NCBI GenBank assembly: GCA_905182735.1
Contig: CAJJCT010000023.1
Coordinates: 59,497-123,496, forward strand
Direction: 5' to 3'
DNA from: Candidatus Marivariicella framensis
GTDB lineage: Bacteria; Bacteroidota; Bacteroidia; Flavobacteriales; Flavobacteriaceae
DNA length: 64,000 nt
In this document: positions 36,183 to 45,706 of the stretch, in pieces
Position numbering within the stretch: the first letter of the stretch is position 1
Layout: each line of letters starts with the position of its first letter
Position numbers and translations under genes: made by a program
Notes under the pieces: generated by a model
What the model was told of the DNA's origin: nothing
Database searches by the model: none
Seen by the model: the letters and a program-made list of their open reading frames with translations, nothing else

Positions 36183-39008
36183 TCAAAATTTTAATTCTTT
36201 AGATAAAAAATATCCCGTATGACTATTCTTTATTTTTGATATCTCTTCGGGAGGACCATAACCGATAAGTTCACCTCCATATTTTCCACCTTCAGGGCCA
36301 ATTTCAATAACATGATCAACCTGTTTTATAACATCAAGATTATGTTCAATAATTAAAATAGTATTTCCTTTATTAACAAGTTTATTTAAAACTTCTAAAA
36401 GAACTCTTATGTCTTCAAAGTGCAGTCCAGTTGTTGGCTCATCAAGGATATACATTGTGTTTCCTGTATCTCTTTTAGATAGCTCAGTAGATAATTTAAT
36501 TCTTTGTGCTTCTCCCCCTGAAAGAGTTGTGCTTGGCTGTCCTAAAGCTATATAACCTAAACCAACATCTTGTATCGTTTTAAGTTTATTGAAAATTTTA
36601 GGAATTGCCTTAAAAAAATTTACAGCTTGATTAATTTTCATATTTAAAACATCTGATATTGTTTTTCCTTTGTAATATATTTCCAAAGTTTCTCTATTAA
36701 ACCTGTTACCTTGACAAGATTCACACTCAACGTAAACATCTGGTAAAAAATTCATTTCGATAACCCTCATTCCGCCACCTGAACAAGTTTCACACCTTCC
36801 CCCAGAAACATTAAAACTAAACCTTCCAGGCTTATAACCTCTTATTTGAGCTTCTTGAGTCTTTGAAAACAATAATCTGACTTCACTAAATACTCCACAA
36901 TAGGTAGCAGGATTACTTCTGGGTGTTCTTCCAATTGGATTTTGATTTACATCCACAACCTTATCTAGGTTATCAATTCCAATAATTTTTTTAAATGGTA
37001 AAATCTCCTTAACTCCATTAAAGAAATAGTTGTTTAATATTGGATACAATGTGTCATTAATCAAACTTGACTTTCCGCTTCCTGAAACACCAGTGATTCC
37101 AATCATCAATCCTAGAGGAAAATTAACAGAAATATTTTTTAAATTATTACCCGTACAACCTTCAATCAGTAAACTTTTACCATTACCAATTCTTCGATCT
37201 AAGGGTGTTTCTATTCTCAAATTCCCATTTAAATAATTAGCTGTTAGCGTATCATGCTTTAACATCTCTAATGGAGTTCCTTCAGAAATGACAGTTCCTC
37301 CATTTATTCCTGCCAATGGACCTAAGTCAATAACATGATCAGATCTTAAAATCATTTCCTTATCATGCTCTACAACTATAACTGAATTACCAATATCTCT
37401 TAACGCTTCAAGGGAGTCAATTAATCTTTGATTGTCTCTTTGATGGAGACCAATGCTGGGTTCGTCGAGGATATAAAGAACACCAACTAGCTGAGATCCA
37501 ATCTGCGTAGCAAGTCTAATTCTTTGAGCTTCTCCTCCCGAAAGAGATTTAGAAGAACGATTTAATGATAAATAATTTAACCCTACAGAAAGCAAAAACT
37601 GGAGTCTAACTTTTATTTCCTTAACTACTTCGTTTGAAATTTTCTTTTCTTGAATAGATAAATTATCATCTATTGAATCAAACCAAATATACAAATCACT
37701 CAAATCCATTGATGATAATTCAAAAATATTTTTATCAATAATTTTAAAATGATTTGCTTCAATATTTAAACGAGAACCATTACATTTTGGACAAAATCTT
37801 GAGTCCATAAAGTTTTTTGCCCAACGCTTAATTTTTCTAGATTCGTTGCTATTAAACTGATTAATTATAAAATTTTCAATTCCCTCATAATCAATTACAT
37901 ACTTTCTGGTCACACCCAAAGACTTAGATTCAACTGAAAACTTTTCATTGGAACCCTTTAAAAGAACATCTAAAGCTTCAGTAGGAATTTTACTTATTGG
38001 ATCATTTAAATTAAAGTTATATTTTTTTGATATAATCTCAATCTGCTTAAAATTCCAATTATTATTTTTTTCACCTAAAGGTATTATACCTCCACTATTA
38101 ATAGAAATAGATTGATCAGGAATAATTTTATTTCTATTAGCCACATATTCAAAACCTAATCCTTTACATGACTTACACATTCCTTTTGGAGAATTAAATG
38201 AGAAGTTATTAGGTTCAGGTTTAGGATAAGATATACCTGAATTTTCACACATCAAATTACTACTGAAAAATCTTGAATTTCCTTCGTTAAATTGAATTAT
38301 CATAAGACTTTCATCTCCATACTGTAAAGCAGTTTTTATTGATTCCTCTAAACGTTTTTTTGAATTATCTAATGAATTAACTTCTAGGACATCAATGAGT
38401 AATTCAATATCATGATTTTTGTACCTATCTAATTTCATTCCCTTAGAAATATTCAAAATTTCTCCATCAACTCTTACCTTTAAAAAACCTTGTCTAGACA
38501 AATTATCAAACAGTTCCCTGTAATGACCTTTTCTTGACTTAATAATAGGAGACAAAATAGCAACTTTTTTATCTGTAAAATCCTTGAAGATCAAATCTAG
38601 AATCTGTGACTGAGTATAACTAACCATGGGTTTGTTAGTTTCGTAGCTGTAAGCAATTCCTATTCTAGCATATAGAAGTCTTAGATAATCGTATAGTTCC
38701 GTAATTGTCCCTACAGTTGATCTTGGGCTCTTAGATGTAGTTTTTTGTTCAATTGCTATAACGGGGGATAAGCCATCAATTTTATCAACATCAGGACGTT
38801 CTAAATTTCCCAAAAATTGCCTTACATAAGCTGAAAACGTTTCCATGTATCTTCTTTGCCCTTCTGCATATAAGGTATCAAAGGCCAAGGAGGATTTACC
38901 ACTTCCAGACAAACCAGTTATTACTACTAGTTTGTCTCTAGGTATTTTGAGGTCTATGTTTTTTAAATTATGAACTCTAGCACCTTTTATATCAATAAAA
39001 TTTTCCAA
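36183..39008 (-). CDS. uvrA: Excinuclease ABC subunit A
   Basis: UvrA recognises bulky DNA lesions in nucleotide excision repair as a dimer with two ABC ATPase modules. The 941-residue protein starts at TTG, MENFIDIKGARVHNLKNID, with Walker A GLSGSGKSSLAFDTLYAEGQ. NBD signatures are SLSGGEAQRIRLATQIG and TTLSGGEAQRIKLSTELS, and the second Walker A is GVSGSGKSSLINDTLYP. Zinc sites include CETCSGGGMRVIEM and CESCQGNRF. The first zinc finger region reads MCENSGISYP, with Ser where other bacteria have the second Cys, a change I recall from other Bacteroidota UvrA. A TATATTTG box at 39031-39038 lies 22 bases upstream. Confidence 0.97.
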   Translation of the reverse strand: MENFIDIKGARVHNLKNIDLKIPRDKLVVITGLSGSGKSSLAFDTLYAEGQRRYMETFSAYVRQFLGNLERPDVDKIDGLSPVIAIEQKTTSKSPRSTVGTITELYDYLRLLYARIGIAYSYETNKPMVSYTQSQILDLIFKDFTDKKVAILSPIIKSRKGHYRELFDNLSRQGFLKVRVDGEILNISKGMKLDRYKNHDIELLIDVLEVNSLDNSKKRLEESIKTALQYGDESLMIIQFNEGNSRFFSSNLMCENSGISYPKPEPNNFSFNSPKGMCKSCKGLGFEYVANRNKIIPDQSISINSGGIIPLGEKNNNWNFKQIEIISKKYNFNLNDPISKIPTEALDVLLKGSNEKFSVESKSLGVTRKYVIDYEGIENFIINQFNSNESRKIKRWAKNFMDSRFCPKCNGSRLNIEANHFKIIDKNIFELSSMDLSDLYIWFDSIDDNLSIQEKKISNEVVKEIKVRLQFLLSVGLNYLSLNRSSKSLSGGEAQRIRLATQIGSQLVGVLYILDEPSIGLHQRDNQRLIDSLEALRDIGNSVIVVEHDKEMILRSDHVIDLGPLAGINGGTVISEGTPLEMLKHDTLTANYLNGNLRIETPLDRRIGNGKSLLIEGCTGNNLKNISVNFPLGLMIGITGVSGSGKSSLINDTLYPILNNYFFNGVKEILPFKKIIGIDNLDKVVDVNQNPIGRTPRSNPATYCGVFSEVRLLFSKTQEAQIRGYKPGRFSFNVSGGRCETCSGGGMRVIEMNFLPDVYVECESCQGNRFNRETLEIYYKGKTISDVLNMKINQAVNFFKAIPKIFNKLKTIQDVGLGYIALGQPSTTLSGGEAQRIKLSTELSKRDTGNTMYILDEPTTGLHFEDIRVLLEVLNKLVNKGNTILIIEHNLDVIKQVDHVIEIGPEGGKYGGELIGYGPPEEISKIKNSHTGYFLSKELKF

Positions 39009-39030
39009 TAGTAAAAACTTGAATATTCAG

Positions 39031-39038
39031 CAAATATA
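39031..39038 (-). promoter_or_regulatory. -7 box of uvrA promoter
   Basis: Minus-strand TATATTTG, a perfect TAnnTTTG, 22 bases before the TTG start codon of uvrA. It predicts a leader of about 18 bases. The -33 region has no clear TTG. Confidence 0.5.
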
Positions 39039-39072
39039 ACTCTTAAAGCTCCACTAAAAAAGATATAAAGTT

Positions 39073-40743
39073 TTATCTTAAAACAGAAGAAGAATCATCA
39101 CCTCTAGGATCAGCTCCAGTAGAAATAACTCCATTATCATCAATCATTATGGCATCAACTCTACCAATTATTCTGGAAAATCGTTCTTCAATATTATATC
39201 CTATATTATTTAAATTTAATATTAAACTTAAATCAAATTGTTTTGGCTCTAAAATTACAATATCAGGCATCCACTGATGATGAAATCTGGCGGCATTAAC
39301 AGATTCTTGTATTCCCATATTAAATTCATATGCATTTAAAATAGTTTGAAAAACTGATGTGATAATAGTTGAACCACCAGGTGTTCCTAAAATCATATAT
39401 AATTTTTTATTTTTTTCTACTATTGTTGGAGTCATTGAACTTAACATCCTTTTTCCAGGTAAAATAGAATTAGCTTCACTCCCTAATAAACCAAACATAT
39501 TAGGAACGCCAGGTTTACTGCTAAAATCATCCATTTCATTATTTAAAAAATAACCTCCATCCTCAACATAAACCTTTGAACCGTAACTTCCATTAAGTGT
39601 AGTTGTTACTGAAACTGCATTTCCTTCTTTGTCTATAATAGAGTAGTGAGTAGTTTCCTCAGTTTCATTGAAAACAATATTTCCAGGGTTAATATCACTT
39701 GATAAAGTTGCTTTTTTCCAATTAAAGTCACTCATTCTTTTATTAAGGTAAAGAGAATCCAAAAGTTCATTTTGTGGAATATTGACAAAGTCTGGATCTC
39801 CTAAATATTCTGTTCTGTCTGCGTAAGATCTTCTTTCTACTTCAACCATTACCTGAATTGACTCCATTGAATTATGACCATATTTTTTAATATCAAAAGG
39901 TTCTATCATTTTTAACATTTGTCCAAGACAAACTCCACCACTTGAAGGAGGAGCCATGGACGTAATAGTTAATTCTTTATACTCAAACTGAATGGGCTTT
40001 CTCCATACAGGATAATAATTTTTTAAATCTTCTTTACTAATAATGCCTCCAGTGTTTTTAACTCTATTAATGAACCTCTCTGCATTAACACCTTGATAAA
40101 AACCAGCTCTACCGTTTTCTTGAATAAGCTTCAATGTGTTTGCAAGAGGTAAGTTTATTACAATATCTCCCTTTTCATGTTTTTTTGCATAAAAGGTGTT
40201 TTCTCCATTAACTTCAATAAACTCATTCTTTTTACCGTCAAAACTTTTTTGTTGCTTTTCTGTTACAAGATATCCCCTGGTCGCTAAATCAATTGCAGGC
40301 TGAACCAGTTCACTCCATGGAAGTGATCCAAATTTTTTATGAACTTCATATAAACCAGCAACTGTTCCTGGCACTCCAATAGCTAAGCCTCCAATTATAC
40401 TTTTTCCTTTAATAACATTTCCATCTGAGTTTAAATACATATCTCTTGAAGCAAGAGATGGAGCTTTTTCTCTATAATCTAATGAACCAAAAGAACCATC
40501 ATTTTTTCTGTAAACTAAAAAACCCCCTCCAGCTATATTGCCTGCGTTTGGATAGCAAACAGAAAGAGCAAGATCAGTTGCAATCATTGCATCAAATGCA
40601 TTACCTCCTTTGTCCATAATATTTACACCAATTTTAGAAGCTTCAGTTCTAGCAGACACTACAGCTGCTTTAATAGCTATATTTTCTGGTGAATTACAAC
40701 TAATAAAAAGTGAGGCAGTTAAGATTAACAATATTTTATTCAT
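39073..40743 (-). CDS. Gamma-glutamyltransferase, lipoprotein
   Basis: Gamma-glutamyl transpeptidase precursor that self-cleaves and takes glutathione apart outside the cytoplasm. The N-terminus has lipobox LFISC. Family signatures are GGNAFDAMIATDLALSV, GSLDYREKAPSLASRDMYL, and the autocleavage Thr in TTHYSIIDKEGNAVSVTTT, followed by NGSYGSKVYVEDGGYFLNNE and MDDFS. The small-subunit GG motif LMILGTPGGSTIITSV is present (seen as YMILGTPGGSTIITSVF). Length 556 is normal. It is close to the next gene, acpH (13 bases). Confidence 0.94.
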   Translation of the reverse strand: MNKILLILTASLFISCNSPENIAIKAAVVSARTEASKIGVNIMDKGGNAFDAMIATDLALSVCYPNAGNIAGGGFLVYRKNDGSFGSLDYREKAPSLASRDMYLNSDGNVIKGKSIIGGLAIGVPGTVAGLYEVHKKFGSLPWSELVQPAIDLATRGYLVTEKQQKSFDGKKNEFIEVNGENTFYAKKHEKGDIVINLPLANTLKLIQENGRAGFYQGVNAERFINRVKNTGGIISKEDLKNYYPVWRKPIQFEYKELTITSMAPPSSGGVCLGQMLKMIEPFDIKKYGHNSMESIQVMVEVERRSYADRTEYLGDPDFVNIPQNELLDSLYLNKRMSDFNWKKATLSSDINPGNIVFNETEETTHYSIIDKEGNAVSVTTTLNGSYGSKVYVEDGGYFLNNEMDDFSSKPGVPNMFGLLGSEANSILPGKRMLSSMTPTIVEKNKKLYMILGTPGGSTIITSVFQTILNAYEFNMGIQESVNAARFHHQWMPDIVILEPKQFDLSLILNLNNIGYNIEERFSRIIGRVDAIMIDDNGVISTGADPRGDDSSSVLR

Positions 40744-40755
40744 AAATAAGTGTTT

Positions 40756-41340
40756 TTAGTTTTTGATTAAATTTTGTTTAACAGCATTTTGAATATCCTC
40801 GAAAAATAGAAAAAATTGTGGTTCTATTATAGGTAAAAGTGAAACAAATTTCTCTACACTTGAAGAAAGCTCTGAAGGATAATTAGTTCGGGTCTCCATT
40901 TGGAGTAATATTTTCTTTAAACCTTCAATTGTTGAATACGATTTAAACCAATTACCTGTAATTAAATATTGTAATGAAGATCTAACATTTATTGGAAGAT
41001 CATTTTTATTTAAAACTAATTTTCTATAAAACTCTTCTGAGAATTGATTTAAACTTATTTCGCTGTATTTAGTCCAATTTTTAGCTAATAAATGATCGTA
41101 AAACATATCAACAAGGACTCTGCTGTAATGACGATGGGTATTGAAAAATAGTTTTGTGTGACTTCTGAAAATTTCATGAGAATCAGTATAAGAGTCAATA
41201 AACCTATGGAGCAATATACCTTTTTGCCATAAGGCAGGATAATTTTTATATCTATTACCTTTAACGCTGTCTGCAATAAAATTGCCTAAAGCAATATCTT
41301 CATTATTACCTGAAAGGTATACATGAGCGAGATAATTCAT
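40756..41340 (-). CDS. ACP phosphodiesterase AcpH-like (DUF479)
   Basis: A 194-residue HD-like protein that, in E. coli AcpH, removes phosphopantetheine from acyl carrier protein. MNYLAHVYLSGNNEDIALGN and GNFIADSVKG at the start and GILLHRFIDSYTDSHEIFR are the signatures, with His and Asp residues able to hold a metal. RVLVDMFYDHLLAKNW is another conserved block. Length matches the family. The pair of genes ggt and acpH lies on one strand. The start is ATG at 41340. Function by homology. Confidence 0.88.
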   Translation of the reverse strand: MNYLAHVYLSGNNEDIALGNFIADSVKGNRYKNYPALWQKGILLHRFIDSYTDSHEIFRSHTKLFFNTHRHYSRVLVDMFYDHLLAKNWTKYSEISLNQFSEEFYRKLVLNKNDLPINVRSSLQYLITGNWFKSYSTIEGLKKILLQMETRTNYPSELSSSVEKFVSLLPIIEPQFFLFFEDIQNAVKQNLIKN

Positions 41341-41428
41341 TGAATAAAGGTAATGTGCTTTTAATTAAGTTAAAATCCATTTACCTAAATATTTTCTCTT
41401 TTTCTATTAAGTTTCAAAAAATTAAATT

Positions 41429-41551
41429 TCAACAACTTCTTGCAGGCCAATCGATATTAGGATATCCCTTATCACTAATTATTTTCGGCCATCCTTGCCA
41501 ACTTTCAATAGGCTCTCCATCCTCACATAGATCTAATTCATATTGATACAC
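41429..41551 (-). CDS. Small unannotated protein, 40 residues, GTG start
   Basis: A short frame directly behind an in-frame TAA begins at GTG (41549-41551) and ends at 41429 with TGA. The product reads like a real protein rather than noise: it starts MYQYELDLCEDGEPIES, continues WQGWPKIISDKGYPNIDW and ends PARSC. It is rich in Trp, Gly and Pro and has two Cys, and its GC content is above that of its surroundings. I do not recognise the family. It lies alone between acpH and glmM (286-base gap), where both strands are otherwise empty, and it has no obvious promoter. Confidence 0.5.
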   Translation of the reverse strand: MYQYELDLCEDGEPIESWQGWPKIISDKGYPNIDWPARSC

Positions 41552-41614
41552 TTAAATAGATTTAATTTCCTTAAATTAAAATCTTAAAGCATCATAATTA
41601 ATTCAATCAATTAT

Positions 41615-41622
41615 TATCTTTG
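41615..41622 (+). promoter_or_regulatory. -7 box of glmM promoter
   Basis: TATCTTTG matches TAnnTTTG, followed by ATTT and then the ATG of glmM at 41627. The 4-base gap equals that in the SRP RNA promoter, so transcription should start at the A of the start codon, giving a leaderless mRNA. Confidence 0.6.
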
Positions 41623-41626
41623 ATTT

Positions 41627-43009
41627 ATGACAATAATTAAATCCATTTCGGGAATTAGAGGAACAATAGGAGGAAAGCCAGAAGAAAACTTAACACCTAT
41701 TGATGCAGTAAAATATGCTGCTTCTTATGGAACATTTTTAAAAAAAAAGTATCCTGATAAAGTTATAAAAGTTGTTATCGGTAGAGATGCAAGAATATCT
41801 GGAAACATGATTCAAAATCTTGTTCAAAACACTTTAATTGGGATGGGAATTAATTGCATTGATCTCGGTTTATCAACAACTCCTACGGTTGAAATTGCTG
41901 TTACAAAAGAGAATGCCTTAGGTGGAATAATTCTTACTGCTAGTCATAATCCTAAAAATTGGAATGCATTAAAACTATTAAATAAAGATGGAGAGTCTCT
42001 TAGTGCTAATGACGGAGATGAAATATTCTTAATAGCCGAAAAAAATGATTTTAATTTTTCTGGGATTGATGATTTAGGAAATATAAAATCAAATTTGACA
42101 TACATTGATTATCATATTAAAAAGGTTTTAAATCTAAAATACACAAATAATAAAGCAATTAAAGATTCTAATTTTACTGTTGTAGTAGATGGAGTAAATT
42201 CTACAGGAGGAATTATAGTCCCTAAACTACTCGATAAATTAGGTGTTAATTATATACCTATTTACTGTGATCCTACAGGGGAATTTCCCCATAATCCAGA
42301 ACCATTAGAAGAAAACTTATCTGATTTATCAAAGGCAGTTATCTCTAATAAAGCTGACCTAGGGATAGTGGTTGATCCAGATGTTGATAGGTTAGCATTT
42401 ATAGATGAAAATGGAGAAATGTTTGGAGAGGAATATACTCTAGTTGCTTGTGCAGACTATATACTATCAAAAAAAATAGGAAATTCGGTTTCAAACCTAT
42501 CTTCTACTTTAGCCCTATCTAAAGTGACTGAAAAACATGGTGGAAAATATTTTGCAAGTGCCGTTGGAGAAGTTAATGTAGTAGAATTAATGAAAAAAAA
42601 GAATGCAATTATTGGGGGTGAAGGAAATGGAGGTGTAATCTTACCTGAATTTCATTATGGAAGAGATGCTATTGTTGGAATTGCATTATTTTTATCGTTA
42701 TTGGCTGAGAGAGAATTACCTGCTTCAAAATTAAAAAAAACATATCCTGAATACTTTTCAAGTAAAAATAAAATAACTCTTGGTCCTGAAATGAACGTAG
42801 ATAGTCTTTTATTAAAAATGAGTAATAAGTATAAAAACTATAAACCCATTACAATAGATGGAGTCAAAATAAACTTTGAAAACTCATGGGTTCATTTAAG
42901 AAAGTCAAATACTGAGCCGATAATTAGAATATATACTGAAGCTGACTCTAAAAACAAAGCACATGAATTAGCTAAAAAGTTTATAGAAGAATTAAAAAAG
43001 ATTATTTAG
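41627..43009 (+). CDS. glmM: Phosphoglucosamine mutase
   Basis: GlmM converts glucosamine-6-phosphate to glucosamine-1-phosphate on the way to UDP-GlcNAc, for peptidoglycan and lipid A. The 460-residue protein opens IKSISGIRGTIGGKPEENLT. The phosphoserine loop ILTASHNPKNWNALKLL holds the catalytic Ser, VDPDVDRLAFIDENGE is the metal loop, and VGEVNVVELMKKKNAIIGGE and the C-terminal KSNTEPIIRIYTEA bind the sugar and phosphate. The GIRGT segment and TASHNP identify the alpha-D-phosphohexomutase family, and the architecture fits Bacteroidota GlmM. It has a promoter whose -7 box is 4 bases before the ATG. The 3' end overlaps the convergent acyltransferase by 8 bases. Confidence 0.9.
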   Translation: MTIIKSISGIRGTIGGKPEENLTPIDAVKYAASYGTFLKKKYPDKVIKVVIGRDARISGNMIQNLVQNTLIGMGINCIDLGLSTTPTVEIAVTKENALGGIILTASHNPKNWNALKLLNKDGESLSANDGDEIFLIAEKNDFNFSGIDDLGNIKSNLTYIDYHIKKVLNLKYTNNKAIKDSNFTVVVDGVNSTGGIIVPKLLDKLGVNYIPIYCDPTGEFPHNPEPLEENLSDLSKAVISNKADLGIVVDPDVDRLAFIDENGEMFGEEYTLVACADYILSKKIGNSVSNLSSTLALSKVTEKHGGKYFASAVGEVNVVELMKKKNAIIGGEGNGGVILPEFHYGRDAIVGIALFLSLLAERELPASKLKKTYPEYFSSKNKITLGPEMNVDSLLLKMSNKYKNYKPITIDGVKINFENSWVHLRKSNTEPIIRIYTEADSKNKAHELAKKFIEELKKII

Positions 43010-43883
43010 GAGCTTTATCCATATACTTATATCTATTGTGAGACCAAAGATATTGTGATGGATCGCTTGATATCGTTTCTTCTAGCATATTATAGAACAC
43101 GTCAGTAATTTCATTTTCAATAGTTTGTTTTGGAGAATCTGATACGAGCTTAAAATTTGTTTCATAAAACCCTCTTTTTACTCTTTTAATATCTGCATAT
43201 ACTATAGCAATGTCAAACTCTTTAGCTATTCTTTCAGCTCCAGTAAAGACGGGAACCTTATTACCCATAAATAATCTCCAATATGTTTTTTCTTTTGGAA
43301 ATGGAGATTGATCAGCAGCAAAACCATAAATAGCAGTATGTTTATTTTTCTGATGCTCTTTTATTGTCTCAAGTGTATGATATCTAGATATTAAAAATGC
43401 GTTATGCTTTTGTCTTATTTTTTTAACCAATTTATCAAAATAAATATTTGTCAAAGGTGTGTAAATTCCATAAGTTGAACTTCCATAGGCTTTAGCTTTA
43501 AACAAGAGCCATTCATAACTAGCATAATGTCCACACATTATAATTACACTTCTTTTGTTTTTTGAAAATTGAGTCAATAAATTTATGTTATTCACTTTAA
43601 ATCTTTTATTTATTGATTCAAGAGTCATAGACATTGATTTAATCATTTCTAAAAAAATATCACACATATGAGTATAAAAAGCTCTTTCAATTATACGGAT
43701 TTCCTTGATTGACTTCTCAGGAAAAGAAAGTAATATATTTTTTCTTATCATTTCACCTCTATATCCTAAAAAGTAAAAAAGTATAAAGCTGATGATATCT
43801 GACAAAAGATATAGCAAAGAAAAAGGAAGAATTGAAATTCCTTTAAGAATTGGATAAATAACTACAAAAGCAATGCGGTTCAT
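43002..43883 (-). CDS. Lipid A lauroyl-acyltransferase family (LpxL/HtrB-like)
   Basis: Membrane-associated acyltransferase of 293 residues that adds a secondary acyl chain in lipid A synthesis. Near the N-terminus are hydrophobic helices (IAFVVIYPILKGISILPFSL). The catalytic motif is CGHYASYEWLLFKAKAYG with His and Glu in the H(X4-5)E spacing of this family, and AADQSPFPKEKTYWRLFMG is the conserved downstream block. The frame begins with TTG at 43922; ATG at 43883 is better and lies 15 bases after a TAAATTTG box (43899-43906). It is convergent with glmM and divergent from the rhomboid gene. Confidence 0.85.
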   Translation of the reverse strand: MNRIAFVVIYPILKGISILPFSLLYLLSDIISFILFYFLGYRGEMIRKNILLSFPEKSIKEIRIIERAFYTHMCDIFLEMIKSMSMTLESINKRFKVNNINLLTQFSKNKRSVIIMCGHYASYEWLLFKAKAYGSSTYGIYTPLTNIYFDKLVKKIRQKHNAFLISRYHTLETIKEHQKNKHTAIYGFAADQSPFPKEKTYWRLFMGNKVPVFTGAERIAKEFDIAIVYADIKRVKRGFYETNFKLVSDSPKQTIENEITDVFYNMLEETISSDPSQYLWSHNRYKYMDKAPK

Positions 43884-43931
43884 GCTACAAGTTTTATACA
43901 AATTTAATAGATTTGAATTCAAATAAAGTTT

Positions 43932-44588
43932 ATGAGCATCACTTTTGAAGTTCTTATTGTCATTTTACTTAATTCTCTCATTAGTTATAAGGGTTTTAAT
44001 GATGTTATTTTTTTTGAAAAATTTCATTTCAAAATGAGTAACATTAAAAATGGAGAATATTATCGTTTTTTAACTTCTGGATTTTTACATGTTGACAAAC
44101 AACACCTTCTTTTTAATATGGTAACCTTATACTTTTTTGGGGATTTCGTCTTAAATATTTTTGGTACATTTTGGTTTTTTTGTTTGTATTTGGCTTGCTT
44201 AATAATAGGAAGTGTGTTTTGTTTTATAATTCATAATAAAAATAATAATTTTTCTGCAGTGGGTGCAAGTGGAGCAGTAACAGGAATATTGTTTAGTGCT
44301 ATTTTAGCTTATCCTGACCTAAAACTAGCTTTGCTTTTTTTTCCAATACCTATGCCAGGCTATTTTTTTGGTATTGCTTATTTAGTTTACACCTTTTATG
44401 GAATTAACAAAGAAAACGACGGAATAGGACATTCTGCTCATTTAGGAGGAGCAATTAGTGGAATTTTACTATCAATAATATTAAAGCCAGAACTCATCTT
44501 ACTGTCATCTAAAACACTCCTACTTTTAAGTATTGTAATTGTTTTTGGGATAATTTACTTTAATAAAAAAATTAACAGCTCTACTTAA
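43932..44588 (+). CDS. Rhomboid intramembrane serine protease
   Basis: Six-helix membrane protease of 218 residues cutting substrates inside the membrane. RFLTSGFLHVDKQHLLFNMV contains the conserved His and Asn of the second helix. The catalytic Ser is in VGASGAVTGILFS (GxSG) and the catalytic His in GHSAHLGGAISG in a later helix. Loops and hydrophobic segments are spaced normally. The substrate is unknown. It overlaps the convergent TlpA gene by 8 bases. Confidence 0.93.
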   Translation: MSITFEVLIVILLNSLISYKGFNDVIFFEKFHFKMSNIKNGEYYRFLTSGFLHVDKQHLLFNMVTLYFFGDFVLNIFGTFWFFCLYLACLIIGSVFCFIIHNKNNNFSAVGASGAVTGILFSAILAYPDLKLALLFFPIPMPGYFFGIAYLVYTFYGINKENDGIGHSAHLGGAISGILLSIILKPELILLSSKTLLLLSIVIVFGIIYFNKKINSST

Positions 44589-45702
44589 CATTAAGTAGCT
44601 CTGAAACTTTCGCTTCTAATTGAGAACCTCTTAGGTTTTTAGCGACAATGATACCCTTTTCGTCAAGAATAAAACTTACTGGTATGGCTTTTACTTTATA
44701 CAATTTAGCAATTGGATCCTGCCAAAACTTTAAATTTGAAACATGGTTCCATGTTAAATAGTCATCGGCAATAGCACGAATCCATTGAGGTTTACTTTTA
44801 TCTAAAGACACTCCAATAATCTCAAAACCTTTGTTATTAAATTTTTTGTAAATCTTAACCAGGTTAGGGTTTTCTCTTCTGCATGGACCACACCATGAAG
44901 CCCAAAATTCTAACAAAGTAACCTTACCCAATTTATCATTTAAGTTTAACATTTGACCGTCTGGTGTTGGTGCGTTAAAATTGGGAGCAAAATTTCCAAC
45001 TTCAATTGGTTGATCTGGATTATTAAAAATTGAGGATAACCGCTCCCCAATATCAGAACCTTTTATTCGTTCTGTAAATAAATTAAAAATATTTTTTGCC
45101 TCGGTTGTTGATATAACTTTTTTACTCGAAACAAAGCGTTCTAAAAGAATAACACTTAAATATGAATCAAAATTTCGTTTTAAGAACTCAATTTCATATT
45201 CATGTATCTGAGTTTGTACCAAATTATAATCATTTTGAAGATCAATAATTAATTCATTCTTTCCATTTTGAGATGCAAGTTGAATTTCAGATTTAATTTC
45301 ATTTATTGTTTTAACGAACTTTTTTGTCTCATATTTATAATCATTAAAGTGATCATTTGATGTAGTGCCAGAGATTTTGGATGATCCAATACTGTCTTTA
45401 AACATTTTAACTTTAATCTTACCTTCTTCAATAATAATGGGTAAGTTGAAATTGAAACCTTCTACTTTAATAAAACTTATTGAAGGGTTTATTGCCTTGC
45501 CCTCCATCAAAAATTTATTTTTCTCAATTGTTGTTGAGTCTACAATTTGAGGCTGATTGTTAGAGTTTGCAATAATTCGATATACTTTTAAACCATCTTT
45601 TGTATCAATATTTCCTTCAATCGAATAATAGCCTGGTTCAGAACTACATGACACTAAAAAAAGTAAAAAAAACGAGCAGAAGAGTAATAAAATATTTTTC
45701 AT
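44581..45702 (-). CDS. TlpA family thiol-disulfide reductase lipoprotein
   Basis: Exported lipoprotein of 373 residues, with lipobox FLVSC after the signal peptide. Residues 25-120 are a DUF4369-like beta domain (YYSIEGNIDTKDGLKVYRII, then IPL-like strands), residues 120-235 are helical, and the C-terminal 140 residues are a TlpA thioredoxin domain. The active site is intact: LLEFWASWCGPCRRENPNL (WCGPC). It probably reduces periplasmic disulfides, for example in cytochrome c maturation or redox protection. Compare the related lipoprotein at 12710, which has lost these cysteines. Its start codon is 4 bases after a -7 box (TAATTTTG). Confidence 0.92.
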   Translation of the reverse strand: MKNILLLFCSFFLLFLVSCSSEPGYYSIEGNIDTKDGLKVYRIIANSNNQPQIVDSTTIEKNKFLMEGKAINPSISFIKVEGFNFNLPIIIEEGKIKVKMFKDSIGSSKISGTTSNDHFNDYKYETKKFVKTINEIKSEIQLASQNGKNELIIDLQNDYNLVQTQIHEYEIEFLKRNFDSYLSVILLERFVSSKKVISTTEAKNIFNLFTERIKGSDIGERLSSIFNNPDQPIEVGNFAPNFNAPTPDGQMLNLNDKLGKVTLLEFWASWCGPCRRENPNLVKIYKKFNNKGFEIIGVSLDKSKPQWIRAIADDYLTWNHVSNLKFWQDPIAKLYKVKAIPVSFILDEKGIIVAKNLRGSQLEAKVSELLNVK

Positions 45703-45706
45703 GTTT

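Noticed and set aside
41340..41546. Plus-strand open frame of 68 codons between acpH and glmM
   Set aside because: The minus strand holds a more protein-like frame here (41429-41551), and this frame has low-complexity composition. I treat it as a shadow.
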